This document shows positions 47,915 to 58,539 of a DNA stretch of 64,000 nt, one piece after another. Each line of letters starts with the position of its first letter. The stretch's first letter is position 1. Position numbers and translations under genes: made by a program. Source of the DNA: Nectonema munidae. Taxonomy: Eukaryota; Nematomorpha; Nectonematoida; Nectonematidae. The notes under the pieces are model-generated. The model was not told where the DNA came from and did no database searches. It saw only the letters and a list, made by a program, of their open reading frames with translations. Location of the stretch: contig JAUIRK010000101.1 in NCBI GenBank assembly GCA_030549495.1, positions 744,001-808,000 on the forward strand, read 5' to 3'.

Positions 47915-48640
47915 CGAATCTGATCGTGACATTTATTTTTTATAAAAATCAATTAAACTTGTCAAAAATTGATTGATATTTGACAGCTCAACTAAAAAAA
48001 GAAACTTTTAGTTTAAATGGGTATACAAAATTTTTTACACATATATACCCATTTTCAAGTGTGCTGAACACGATGGTCACATTTATTTTTTTAAAAATCA
48101 ACCAAACCTGTCAAAAAATTGATTGATATATGACAGCTCAACTAAAAAAAGAAACTTTTAGTTTAAATGGTTATACAAAGTTTTTTTACACATATATACC
48201 CATTTTCAAGTGTGCTGAACACGATAGTCACGTTTATTTTTTTAAAAAATCAACCAAACCTGTCAAAAAATTGATTGATATATGACAGCTCAACTAAAAA
48301 AAGAAACTTTTAGTTTAAATGGTTATACAAATTTTTTTACACATATATACACATTTTCAAGTGTGCTGAACACGATGGTCACGTTTATTTTTTTTAAAAA
48401 TCAACCAAACCTGTCAAAAAATTGATTGATATATGACAGCTCAACTAAAAAAAGAAACTTTTAGTTTAAATGGTTATACAAATTTTTTTACACATATATA
48501 CACATTTTCAAGTGTGCTGAACACGATGGTCACGTTTATTTTTTTTTAAAAATCAACCAAACTTGTCAAAAATTGATTGACATATGACAGCCCAACTGAA
48601 AAAATTAACTCTTTTTTTAAGTAGTTATAAAAAGTTTTTT
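47915..48640. repeat. Tandem array A, period 151 bp
   Basis: The marker GTGCTGAACACGAT begins at 48061, 48212, 48363 and 48514, exactly 151 bases apart. Nearly five units containing GACAGCTCAACTAAAAAAAG. Copies are very similar to each other. Confidence 0.95.
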
Positions 48641-48944
48641 TTTAACATTTTTGATAAATTTGTGACTTTTTAAAATCGTGGTATGTTTGCGGTCAGATAT
48701 ATTGTACTGATTTTTGAACAATTTATTTTCATGCTATTTTCCAAAGACTATATTCAAATTTTTAGTTTCATAAATGAATTTATTTCTCTTTGAAGTTTAG
48801 ATTTTATTTGGAATCTATAATAAAACAAATTTTTTCAGTATTATTATTTCCAATGAGGCACGAATATCAATTTTGATACTCATCATTATACTATAAAATT
48901 GATTCATATATTTATGTTCAAAAAATTTTTTTTTCATTTCTAGA

Positions 48945-49170
48945 CTATAGAATGAAAATTAGGCTAGACACAAGAAGAAAAGGTATTCCGCAGGGTATAA
49001 AAAGTTTAGATAATAGAGATGAATTTTCTTATAAGTTTTGCTGGGTTATAGATAGAGAATTTTCATCAATTCATAGTTATGTAGTATTTTCTAAATCAAA
49101 AGGAAAGAAAAATGTATTAGTTTTGACTTCCAATGTTTCTAAAGGGAACGCAGATGAATTCCTACTTTAA
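48945..49170 (+). pseudogene. piggyBac transposase C-terminal fragment
   Basis: Encodes RLDTRRKGIPQGIKSLDNRD, then VVFSKSKGKKNVLVLTS, matching the R-K-G-x-P ... VLLLST/LTS segment after the second catalytic Asp of piggyBac transposases. It shows what kind of element carries the arrays. Stop at 49168-49170. Confidence 0.75.
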
Positions 49171-49554
49171 ATGGAATTAAATAGGAATTACTAAATTCGT
49201 CTGCTTTGCTTGGTCTTAAATAGATTAATTAATTTCATTAAAAAAATCACGTCATTGAATTGGGTATAAAATCTCGTTTTTAGTTCTATAACATTTTCAG
49301 TTATATTTTCTTTTTTTGCCATTTTGATTTGCCTACTTATAATTCTATTTGTTATGTGACAAAATAAATTACATATATAGCTACGTATAACTATTTAATC
49401 ATGAAGTCTTTTATTTCAGTTGAAGCGTCATATGTCAATCATTTTTTGACAGATATGATTAATTTTTATAAAAAATAAACATCACTGTTGGATTCAGCCT
49501 ACTTGAAAATGCGTACATATGTGTAAAACACCTGATTTGCAAATCTGATTCATG

Positions 49555-50440
49555 CTTACAATATTTTCGAAATCTAAATCCAAAAAGAATCTATAATTGG
49601 AATTGGCATTGTTGATTTGTTATAAAAATGTGTGTATTTCATGTAAAATTTGAATGAATGTTCTTGTAGTCAGATTTTAGATGTAAACCGCAAATTTTGT
49701 TTTTGGGAACAATTTTTATAAGTGAATCACAAATTTGTTTTACACTTATATGTAATTTTGAATCTAAATGCAAAAATAATCTATAAATGAAATTGGCATT
49801 GTTGATTTGATATAAAAATGTCTATATTTCATGTAAAATTTGAATGAATGTTTTCGAAGACAGATTTTAGAAATAAACCGCAACTTTGTTTCACACTTAT
49901 AAGTATTTTGAATCCAAATGCAAAAATAATCTATAAATAAAATAGGCATTGTTGATTTGATATGAAAATGTGTATATTTCATGTAAAATTTGAATGCGTG
50001 TTCTCGAAGACAGATTTTAGAAATAAACCGCAAATTTGTTTCACACTTATAAGTATTTTGAATCCAAATGCAAAAATAATCTATAAATAAAATAGGCATT
50101 GTTGATTTGATATGAAAATGTGTATATTTCATGTAAAATTTGAATGCGTGTTCTCGAAGACAGATTTTAGAAATAAACCGCAAATTTGTTTCACACTTAT
50201 AAGTATGCAAAAAGAATTTATAAATGAAATTGCGATTGTTGATTTGTTATAATAATGTGTATATTCCATCTAAAATTTGAATGAATGTTTTCAGAGACAG
50301 ATTTTAGAGGTAAACCGCCAGTTTGTTACACACTTATAGGTATTTTCAATTTCTAAATTCCAAAAATAAGTCCAAAAATGAAATTAGCATGCCCGATTTG
50401 ATATAAAAAAATATATTTCATGTAAAATTTGAAGGTATAT
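49555..50440. repeat. Tandem array B, period ~150 bp
   Basis: Marker AATTGGCATT/AATAGGCATT at 49601, 49791, 49941 and 50091, with diverged units near 50227 and 50381. The middle units are 150 bases apart and almost identical. Since 150 is divisible by 3, a minus-strand open frame (49764-50210) repeats every 50 residues as a by-product. Confidence 0.95.
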
Positions 50441-50798
50441 TTTACTAGATATATTTCTCATCCTTCAAAATTTTGACTGACATTTCCCAATAAGTAATTA
50501 TGATTTTGAAAAAATTTTAACTATAAAGTGTTATATGCTCAAAACTGTATATATTTATAAATTTTCAAACTAGTTATGAGCTTAACTAGAGATACTGTCG
50601 GAATTTTGCTGAAAAAGTTTAACTTTTGATTTTGATTGACAGATTTAGACATGCAAAGGTCATTCAACTGCCATGAAAATGGTATCAAAAGATGCAGCTA
50701 TCAATTTTAGAAAATGTCACGAAGTATGGTAGCAAATGATGTAGCCAATTTTGTACAAGAGAAGTTTTAGTTGGGGGGGGGGGGCTAAATAGGGTTAA

Positions 50799-51055
50799 AG
50801 CACTGAGAGAAAGTGGGGGAGTGAAAAATAGACCAATCCTTATTGCTAGTGCTTTGGGCATTATTGAAAATTATGATAGAAGCATATTAAAAAAATATGG
50901 AGGTTCTATTGAATTGAATAAATCTTTGGCTGATTCATTTTTGTAAAGATTGAAATTTGTCGTAAGAAAAGGAAGAAAAACAGCCAAACATTTACCTGTT
51001 GATTTTGAAAAACTCAAAGAGGAATTTTTCAACAAAATTAAAACTGCAGTTGAAG
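50799..51055 (+). pseudogene. Tigger transposase piece 2
   Basis: Encodes ALRESGGVKNRPILIASALG then IIENYDRSILKKYGGSIELN, a TAA stop, then RLKFVVRKGRKTAKHLPVDF and EKLKEEFFNKIKTAVEA. These are the second helix-turn-helix and linker of Tigger proteins (W-x-x-x-L-L-K-R-x-x-x-V-R-R-K). Continues in piece 3 beyond the second insertion. Confidence 0.85.
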
Positions 51056-51399
51056 CTATTAGTGCTGGGGGACGTAAAACGCCCCCCCCCCCTCTTCACT
51101 AAAAAATTAATTGTAGAAAATTGGCTTAATCATATCCCTTCAAATTGTGACTTTTCCTAAAATCGCTAGCTGCATCTTTTGAAACCATTTCATGGTAGTT
51201 GAATGAAGCTTTCGTGTCCAAAACTGTCAATCAATATCAAAAATTAAAATTTTTCAGCAAAATTTTGACATTATCTGTACTTAACCTTATAACTTAGGAT
51301 CTATATTATATAATACCTTGAAAATTTATAATTATATACAGTTTGAAACGCACAACACTTTATATATTTAATTTTTTCTATAATCATGGCTACTTTTTA

Positions 51400-51990
51400 G
51401 AAAATGTCAATCAAAATTTTGATTGATCAAAAATGTATCAAATAAAATATACCTTCAAATTTTACATAAAATATAGGTTTTTATACTAAATCGGTCATGC
51501 TGTTTTCATTTCTGGACTCATTTTTTACATTTAGGATTTGAAATTACCTATAAGCGAAATCAAATTTGTGGTTTACTTCTGAAAATTGTCTCCAAAAACA
51601 TTCCTTACATTTTACATAAAATATATGTTTTATACCAAATCTATCATGTTGTTTTCATTTCTGGACTCATTTTTTACATTTAGGATTTGAAAATACCTAT
51701 AAGTGTTAATCAAATTTGCGGTTTACTTCTGAAAATTGTCTCTAAAAACATTCCTTCACATTTTACATAAAATATATGTGTTATACTAAATCGGCCATTC
51801 TGGTTTCATTTCAGGACTCATTTTTTACGTTTAGGATGTGAAAATACCTATAAGTGTTAATTAAATTTGCGGTTTACTTCTAAAAATTGTCTCCAAATAC
51901 GTTCATTCAAATTTTACAATGAAATATATGTTTTTATACCAAATCAACCATGCTGTTTTCATTTCTGAACTCATTTTTCACATTTAGATT
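51400..51990. repeat. Tandem array B, inverted copy
   Basis: Marker (T)GGACTCATTTTTTAC at about 51513, 51662 and 51813, with a variant at 51966: period about 150. The reverse complement matches array B of element 1 (for example CACTTATAGGTATTTTCAA). Confidence 0.9.
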
Positions 51991-51999
51991 TAGGTAAAA

Positions 52000-52440
52000 A
52001 ACTTTATATAATTATTTAGATAAAAAGTTTCTTTTTGAGATGAGCTGTTACATTTAGATCAATTTTTTGACATGTTTGATTGATTTTCATAAAAAAAAAT
52101 AAATTCACTACTGAATTCAGTATATTTGAAAATGGGTATACAAGAGTAAAAAACTTTATATACTTATTTAGATAAAAAGTTCCTTTTTGAGATGAGCTGT
52201 CACATTTAGATCAATTTTTTGACAGGTTTGCTTGATTTTCATAAAAAAATGAATATCACCAATAAATTCAGCATATTTGAAAATGGGTATACATGTGTAA
52301 AAAACTTTATATAATTATTTAAATAAAAAGTTCTTTTTGAGATGAGCTGTCAAATATAAATCAATTTTTTGACAGATTTGATTGATTTTGATAAAAAAAA
52401 AATGGACATTACCACTGAATTCAGCATAGTTGAAATATAT
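52000..52440. repeat. Tandem array A, inverted copy
   Basis: TTTTTGAGATGAGCTGT at about 52032, 52185 and 52336, period about 151; the reverse complement of array A (ACAGCTCA...) of element 1. Confidence 0.9.
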
Positions 52441-52563
52441 ATGTAACATTAAAAATATTTATAAAAACTTATTAATATCTGAGAAAAATAGGGAGGAGGG
52501 GCACTTTACGCCCCCCCCCCTCCCAGCACTTGAGCGGACAAATTTTGCCCGGCACTAATAGGG

Positions 52564-53297
52564 TTAATATTCCAGATTCGATGATTGTGAACTTCAATCA
52601 AACGGGAGTTTCCATCATACCAACAAGTAACTGGACATTAGAATTTCAAGGTTCTCAACAAGTACCGATTACTGGTCTTGAAGATAAATGGCAAAAAACT
52701 GCAGTTCTATGTATTGCTTTGACTGGCCAGCTTCTTCCTCTTCAACTCATTTATCATGGAAAAACGTCAGCTTGTCATTCTAACTTTCAATTTCCTAAAG
52801 GCTGGCACATAACACACAGTGAATCATATTGGTCTACAACAAAGACTATGTTAGAGTACATAGACAATGTGATTGTTCCATACTTTGACAGAGTTAGGGA
52901 AGATACTAGAGGACTCGTTTTGCTAGATGTTTATAGAGCACACCTGACACCGGAAGTATTGAAAGCGTTGAAAGAAAAAAACATAAATGTTGTTTATGTT
53001 CCACCAGCATGCACGAGTGAGCTTCAACCTCTCGATGTTAGTGGAAATAGATATTTCAAACAAGAATTGAAAGCTAATTTTAATGAATGGTATTCATACC
53101 GAGTTAAAAAGGCTTTAGAAAACAATTGTGCTCTAGAAGACATTAAAATTGACACTCGTTTATCTAAAGTTAAAAATTTGCATGCCTCATGGATTCTTCG
53201 ATCGTATCAAAAGCTATATTACAACGAAAAGATACTTAAAACTGGTTGGAGTGAAACAGGAATAAGTGAAGCAGTACAAGCTTGCCGCAATTTTTGA
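52564..53297 (+). pseudogene. Tigger transposase piece 3 (DDE domain)
   Basis: Encodes the DDE_1 catalytic domain: SMIVNFNQTGVSIIPTSNW, QLLPLQLIYHGKTSACH, LVLLDVYRAHLTPEVLKAL and PPACTSELQPLDVSGNRYFK, ending at a stop at 53295-53297. The usual first catalytic Asp (N-x-DQTG) is Asn (NFNQTG), while the second (LLDVYRAH) and third (QPLDV) Asp are kept. The ATG at 52530 lies in the inserted element, so the first residues of the open frame are not transposase. Confidence 0.9.
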
Positions 53298-53583
53298 AAA
53301 TTAAAATGTTTTAACGATAAACATACCTTAGTTGATTACACCATTTTTTATTATTATTTTGTTGAAAGCACTGTCAGTTATTGAAAAATAAACGAAATAT
53401 GATCTTAATTATGATAAAATGTTTCCTTTTTAATATTGTAACAGTTTAAAAAAATATATAAAAGCTTACAAAAAAGAAAAGCAAATTTATTATGATTTTT
53501 TCGAAAGGATAATATAAGTACTTTTCTCAGCTTAATAAAATGAAAATTTTTCGCGAATTTTGCGAAAATTACTTGATTTACAG

Positions 53584-54053
53584 CATTTAGTCTTTTTAAA
53601 CTTATGTCTAGCAGAAAGCCGAGGGTACTGCTTCTGTAGTGAGGATGTAAAGAAAGGATTTCTTATGAGTAAAGAATAATATATCTTAATATTTTAAGGT
53701 TGAACAAGGGGAGACGAAAATATTTTGAAGGGATGATATTGATAACACTATCAGCATTTTTCTCTTAAATTTCAATAAAATTAAAAAAATCTTTAGAAAA
53801 ATTAAACTTAAAATAAAATCTAAAATGGTAAATACTCAGAAATTTGTTGTTTTATTTATATTTCTATCAAAATTTTTAATACTATTTTTTGTCTATATAT
53901 AGGTTATGACAAAGAAAACATTGATACTATAAGTTTTTAACTTCTGCATAGACAAAAAATAGTACTAAGCATTTTTGTGTACAATTTGCACACATAAATA
54001 TTTTAATCAACTATAAAAATTTATTTAGAAAGTTAAAATAATAACCGTGATAA
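53584..54053. other. No gene seen
   Basis: AT-rich spacer between Tigger and a hAT element. Confidence 0.4.
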
Positions 54054-54335
54054 GTGACGCCAGGGGGGGGGGGGGGTTCAAAGCTAGGAAAAAATAGCCC
54101 AGGGGGGTGGGTGGGTATACATGAATGTGAAAAAAATTTTTAGTACCCTACCTTTAATAAATAGTATACAACAAAAAAATACAAAAAAATACAATAAATT
54201 TAATACAATAAAAAACATTTTTCAATGTCAATATTGCAGTAATTTAACCAACAGCAGTATTTACCAACAGTATATATAGATGGAACCAAAATTTATAAAT
54301 AAACTTGTCTAAAAAATTTAATCAGGAAAACTCGT

Positions 54336-54719
54336 TTGAGCAAAGATAGGTTGAAAAGAGTCAGGGGTCTCTCTTTAGAATCACTGAAGGATCCAAACAA
54401 AGAAGAGATTTTGGACAATGTCAGGGGTCTCTCTTTAGAAACACTGAAGGATCCAAACACAGAAGAGATTTTGGACAATCTCCTTTATATTAATGACTGT
54501 GTTATAGTCGAAGATAAAGTTGATGTTTTTTTAGTTAAACAAATTTTTGATTCTGAAAAAAAACCTTTAAATTATGTAGAATACGACAAAGAAAAAGGCT
54601 ATTTTACTTTACTTTTATTAGAGCTGGAAACTAAGATAGTCAATGAAAAGATATATTGGACTGAAAATTCCCAAGAGAAATTTAAATCGTGCTTACAAAA
54701 ATGTACACCCATCAATTGA
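54336..54719 (+). pseudogene. Unrecognised ORF in hAT element, 5' piece
   Basis: A 127-codon open stretch with no upstream ATG (it begins at a TTG). It contains an exact in-frame 60-bp duplication (54360-54479) encoding VRGLSLE(S/T)LKDPN(K/T)EEILDN twice, then NLLYINDCVIVEDKVDVFLV. I do not recognise the family. Confidence 0.5.
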
Positions 54720-54759
54720 CTTGGACCCTCCTGTTGGGTGCAGCAAGTTTTTTTTTTAC

Positions 54760-55207
54760 TAAAGAATATAAAGAAATTCTTTTTGCAGAGGAAGAAATAA
54801 AGAATGGAAATGAAAAAAAATGCAAAATTTGTATTAAAAATGTTAATGATAAAAAACTTATTGAGCATATTGCTGGTCATTATATAAGAAAAGAAACCTT
54901 TGATACAATTATTTGCGGACTCTGTGGTCTTAAATCAGAAAATTGTTCAACAAAGGTAGAATTCAGCTCAAAAAAGGGAAGAGAAAATTTTTTTAAAATT
55001 GTCATGTGAGATTGTACCAACTACAGTAAAAGCATGAACATAAAGTCAACATAGAATAAACCTATAATATGTCCTGAAAATAAGTGTAACTGTGTTGTTT
55101 GTACATTGTGTTTAGAAGAGCACTATAAAAGTTTACATGAAAAAAGTGTTCCTCCACAATATGTGGTAGATGCAAAAATGAAAGATAAAATTTTAAATAA
55201 AAAATGA
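54760..55207 (+). pseudogene. Cysteine-rich zinc-finger region in hAT element
   Basis: Reads KKCKICIKNVNDKKLIEHIA, GHYIRKETFDTIICGLCGLK, then after a frame change IICPENKCNCVVCTLCLEEH and YKSLHEKSVPPQYVVDAK. The CxxC...HxxxH and CGLCG...C layout resembles zinc-finger proteins of repetitive families in fungi and animals. At least one frame change; ends at TGA near 55207. Confidence 0.5.
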
Positions 55208-55451
55208 CTTTACAACATGTTTTCCATAATAAACAGATTCATATATTCAATTTCTCAAAGCTAAATATGAAAGCGACAAATAAATATAGAGTGACAAGGG
55301 TGGTATATCCAAAAAAAGTGTCAGTTTTTTTAAGTACCAATACAGTTATAAAGGGTAGGTGGTGTCTTGCAAATTTTTGAAACTTTTTCAATCCAGTACC
55401 CGATGGGCCTGTATTTTCTCATATTGAACCCCCCCCCCCCCTGGTGACGCC

Positions 55452-55861
55452 AATATATCAATAGTTTGTTTAACTTTAACTGAAATATAATAAAAATAAT
55501 GAGTTTTATTTCACTTATGACAAAAATAACTCCATTGATAAAATAGTGTACAAAATGTACACATATGGTATTCAGTATATGATTTCAATGCATTTCACTT
55601 GACAACAAAGGTATGATGAATTTCTTTATATTGATCGATGTATGAAGTACATTATAAATGTAAAACAGATTTTAGATACTTCTTGTTATCCTACTATCAT
55701 ATCTTCTTGTCATTTGTTCCTCTTCTTTCTTTTTTGTTATAGCTTACTTTTTGTTATCTCACTCTCAAAGGTCATCACTCTTCTTTGCGCATTTTTTATT
55801 CAAATTGAGCAAAAATGAACTTCTTTCCAAAACGTGTGTACTTTTTATTCTTTGTGTATAG
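55452..55861. other. No gene seen
   Basis: AT-rich, ending in the pyrimidine-rich acceptor before the acidic exon. Confidence 0.4.
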
Positions 55862-56096
55862 AAGATGATGATAGTTTTGTTGAAATGGAAAATCAAGAAA
55901 TTACACAAGAAGAAAATGATATAAATCTAATTGAAAGTAAATATGTTGAAGATTCCGAAGAATATTTTGAAGACGATGAAGGAGACATGGCAGCATATTT
56001 TCAAAGTCCAGACGATTCGAACAGCGAAGATCTTGATGACTCTGAGAACAGTTCTTTCAATCACGAATTAGAATCAAGAGAAACGAATTTAAATTA
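55862..56096 (+). CDS. Acidic terminal exon, parent gene uncertain
   Basis: Acceptor TTTGTGTATAG, phase 1 in, stop TAA at 56094-56096. Encodes a highly acidic tail: EDDDSFVEMENQEITQEEND, then VEDSEEYFEDDEGDMAAYFQ and SPDDSNSEDLDDSENSS. Coding bias is clear against the background. Its phase fits the exon ending at 44821 and any phase-1 exon, but no direct link can be shown; it could be an alternative 3' end of the 44.6-kb gene or the end of a gene whose other exons I missed. Confidence 0.45.
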
Positions 56097-56692
56097 AATT
56101 ATAACGTGTAGTTCGAATCCAATACCACTAGCTTCTCTTTTAAGAAATATACTTACACAACTTTCAAAAGTTTTGTGTTCAAAACCTACTGAGAAAGATA
56201 CTTTTAGAAGTCTTAAATCGCTTATTATCACTGTCTCCCCCTTTGGCAATTTCAATTCCAATAGCATATTAAATTTAAAATATTGTTTCTCGTATTACAA
56301 TATCATCCTTTCAGAATATTTTTTGTCTCTCCTTGTTCAACCATAAAAAGGTTTGAGGAAGATTTCAAGGCATAGAAAATGTTTTGTTAAATTTAACCAG
56401 GTCTGCAAAATATTTTTACTAAAACTATCCAATTTTAAAAATAAAAGTTATAATTTATATTTTAAATATTTCAACGCTTTTTTAAATGTATAACAACTTG
56501 TAAAACTAAATTTTTTAACTGTGACATGTATCATTTTAAAACCCATAAAATAAGCTTTAATTTGCTGTATTTCATGCTAAAATTGGTTAAGAAATGGAAA
56601 AGTTATAAGCATCATAACAATTGACTAAAATTTAGTGTGAATTGATCAAGGCACAGTCAACATACTATAATTTATATACTGTATAGAAGAGT
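56097..56692. other. No gene seen
   Basis: AT-rich; no element ends found before the target duplication at 56693. Confidence 0.4.
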
Positions 56693-56700
56693 CTATATGC

Positions 56701-57142
56701 CAAGGGTGGGCAAACTACGGCCCGCGGGCCGCATGCGGCTTGCCAGTGCATAATCTGTGACCCTAAAGTACATACACATTTTCATCATTGAGAATGTTCA
56801 TTTTGAATTTTCCCAACTCTTCTCCACATTTATCCCACCAGAGTATTTGAATCTTGAAGTGCTGCATCATTATCATTGGCATTATTTATTACTTCTGTAA
56901 CAGAAAAATTACTCAGTTACTTATTTACTTTTTTTTGTGAAATAAATGTGTTTTAGGTGAAGTTTTTGCATTTAAAGATCATTTTTAATGAAAATTAATT
57001 TTTTCTTTTAATTCTATATATAACTCTTTTTCTTTTAACGTTCTTAAAAATGTCTTTGAAAATGTGCTTTTTTAGATGCGGCTCTTCGAAAAATCGGATT
57101 TTCTAAATGCGGCCCTTAGACTGAAAAGTCTGCCCACCCCTG
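56701..57142. mobile_element. hAT MITE with perfect target duplication
   Basis: 442 bp, starting CAAGGGTGGGCAAACTACGG and ending, read inward, CAGGGGTGGGCAGACTTTTC. Both ends carry GGGCCGCAT. CTATATGC is repeated exactly on both sides (56693-56700 and 57143-57150). No coding capacity. The end sequence is of the widespread Charlie-like hAT kind. Confidence 0.95.
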
Positions 57143-57150
57143 CTATATGC

Positions 57151-58335
57151 TATATGATAATTATCATTCGTACATTAAAAACGATTGTTTCTCGTTAATA
57201 TTACAACGTGGTATGATGGAAAGAGTAAAAACTGATGAACTCTGCAAAGTTGTATGATGAGTGAATTTAAAAATAAATTTTTTATTAAAAAATACAGCCT
57301 ATCACCACCACCTTAACTAAAGCTTCCTTTATTATTTTTATCTAGTTATGCTCAATACAAAAAAATTAAAAAAATGTATACATCATACATGAAAGAATGA
57401 AAATACTTTTAAAACACGCAGAGAAATCATTTATTCAATATTTCAACGCATAAGTTGGTCACATTCAAATTGAAAATTTTTAGGTTTAATTTTCTGCTCC
57501 ATTTTTCAATGTAACTTTATATATTTAAAGCACTTCATAGGTGCCACACTGATCTATCTTAAATTGTCGTTATGAGATTTTTAAAGGGGTAAAAAACAGA
57601 ATTAAAAATTTTGGATTATTGTTTTTAAAAGTGACAAAAGGGTTATTTAATGACTAAATTTAATATTTTATAATGAAATGTATAGGGAAATACAACTATA
57701 TATGTAATGCAAAAAGATATAGGGCGAAAATTAATTGGGCGGAAAAAATATGAACAAAATATTATGATGCAATAAATCATTTTTAGAAGAGAAGAACATA
57801 CTGTTTCAAAAAAAGACCCTAAAGATATACTTTGCAATATTTTTGCTAAACTCAAGTAAATCTTTATTCAAAGTTTAATGCGATGAATCTATAACCTTAT
57901 GAATCTTTGGTATTTTTTTGTTAGTTTTTGGAAATCTAAGTTTAGATTTTAGTTACATGCTTATAAATCTTGAGAGACCTTACCGATTTTACACACTATA
58001 AGGTAATCAATTTGTAGGAAACTTTTATTGAATAAAAATTATATATTTTCCATACAAATCTTATACTTTAATGTTAAAATTCACAATATTACCCCAAGTT
58101 TATTATTGCAGAAATAAATCATTCAATTTATACAATTTTTCTCGATGATTAAAAAATAAGAATTTATTAGATAACATAAGAACTGGTTACTATCAAAGAG
58201 TGACAAAATTTGTAACTAATAATGTTCAAAGGAGTGACAAATCAAAGAAGTGACACAATTAAATATATAATCCAAAAAATTTAGGCTTAATAGAATACCA
58301 CAAAGGTCCATCTGTGGGAAGGGAAAAATTCTAAA
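57151..58335. other. No gene seen
   Basis: AT-rich; open frames at 57643-57855 (-) show no domain. A GTGACAAA micro-repeat lies near 58200-58250. Confidence 0.4.
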
Positions 58336-58455
58336 TATATTGTTGTCTCCCGTTACTTTTTGAATAGAATGTTAAACCTAGTCTCTCTTTTAATTTTTAT
58401 CAAATCACGCATATAAGAAACAAAAATTAACGGGAGCCAACAATATATTTGAAAG
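58336..58455. repeat. Short inverted-repeat element
   Basis: AAATATATTGTTGTCTCCCG and its near-inverse CGGGAGCCAACAATATATTT face each other across about 75 bases. Possibly a small MITE; no target duplication identified. Confidence 0.5.
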
Positions 58456-58539
58456 ATCTTTATAGTAGTTCTATTTTATAAAACGGTTGCGGTGAAGAAT
58501 CATTTTGATTCTTAAATAAGAAAAAGATAAGAAAAATGA

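Larger units (their letters stand above)
47782..50794 (+). mobile_element. piggyBac-type element 1 with tandem arrays
   Basis: Inserted at TTAA (47778-47781 and 50795-50798). Ends CCCTATTAGTGACGTCC and CCCTATTTAGCCCCCCC read inward. It holds a 151-bp tandem array (47915-48640), a transposase fragment (48945-49170) and a 150-bp tandem array (49555-50440), plus long G and C runs near both ends. Non-autonomous. Confidence 0.9.
51056..52563 (-). mobile_element. piggyBac-type element 2, same family, opposite orientation
   Basis: The right end CCCTATTAGTGCCGGGC (read inward) abuts TTAA at 52564-52567. The left end starts CTATTAGTGCTGGG, missing about six bases (TTAACC) relative to the expected junction. 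Contains arrays B then A in reverse orientation to element 1 and no transposase. 1.5 kb. Confidence 0.85.
46829..53583 (+). mobile_element. Tigger/pogo transposon split by two piggyBac insertions
   Basis: Inverted ends CTGTAAATCAAG(A/T)AATTTTCGC at 46829 and 53583. Subtracting two nested TTAA-type elements leaves about 2.2 kb, the normal Tigger size. The transposase pieces on the plus strand join in one frame across the first insertion. One stop (TAA in place of a sense codon near 50945), a lost N-terminal region and an altered catalytic Asp show it is dead. The flanking TA duplication is not evident. Confidence 0.85.
54061..55443 (+). mobile_element. hAT-type element with zinc-finger ORF
   Basis: Ends are CAG followed by a long G run and TTCAA, inverted at both sides (54061 and 55443), with GTGACGC directly repeated outside (54054-54060 and 55444-55450): a 7-8 bp target duplication as hAT elements make. 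It carries cysteine-rich coding pieces but no recognisable hAT catalytic domain, so probably non-autonomous. Confidence 0.8.

Noticed and set aside
47915-48640. CRISPR-like spaced repeats
   Set aside because: Units are 151 bp and wholly conserved with no unique spacers; the context is a eukaryotic transposon.
48952-49170. Possible host exon after a TTTCTAG acceptor
   Set aside because: It lies inside the TTAA-flanked element and matches piggyBac transposase motifs, so it is not a host exon.
49764-50210. 148-codon minus-strand open frame with three 50-residue repeats
   Set aside because: It is a by-product of tandem array B: the 150-bp period is divisible by three, so any stop-free unit is propagated. 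No protein domain.
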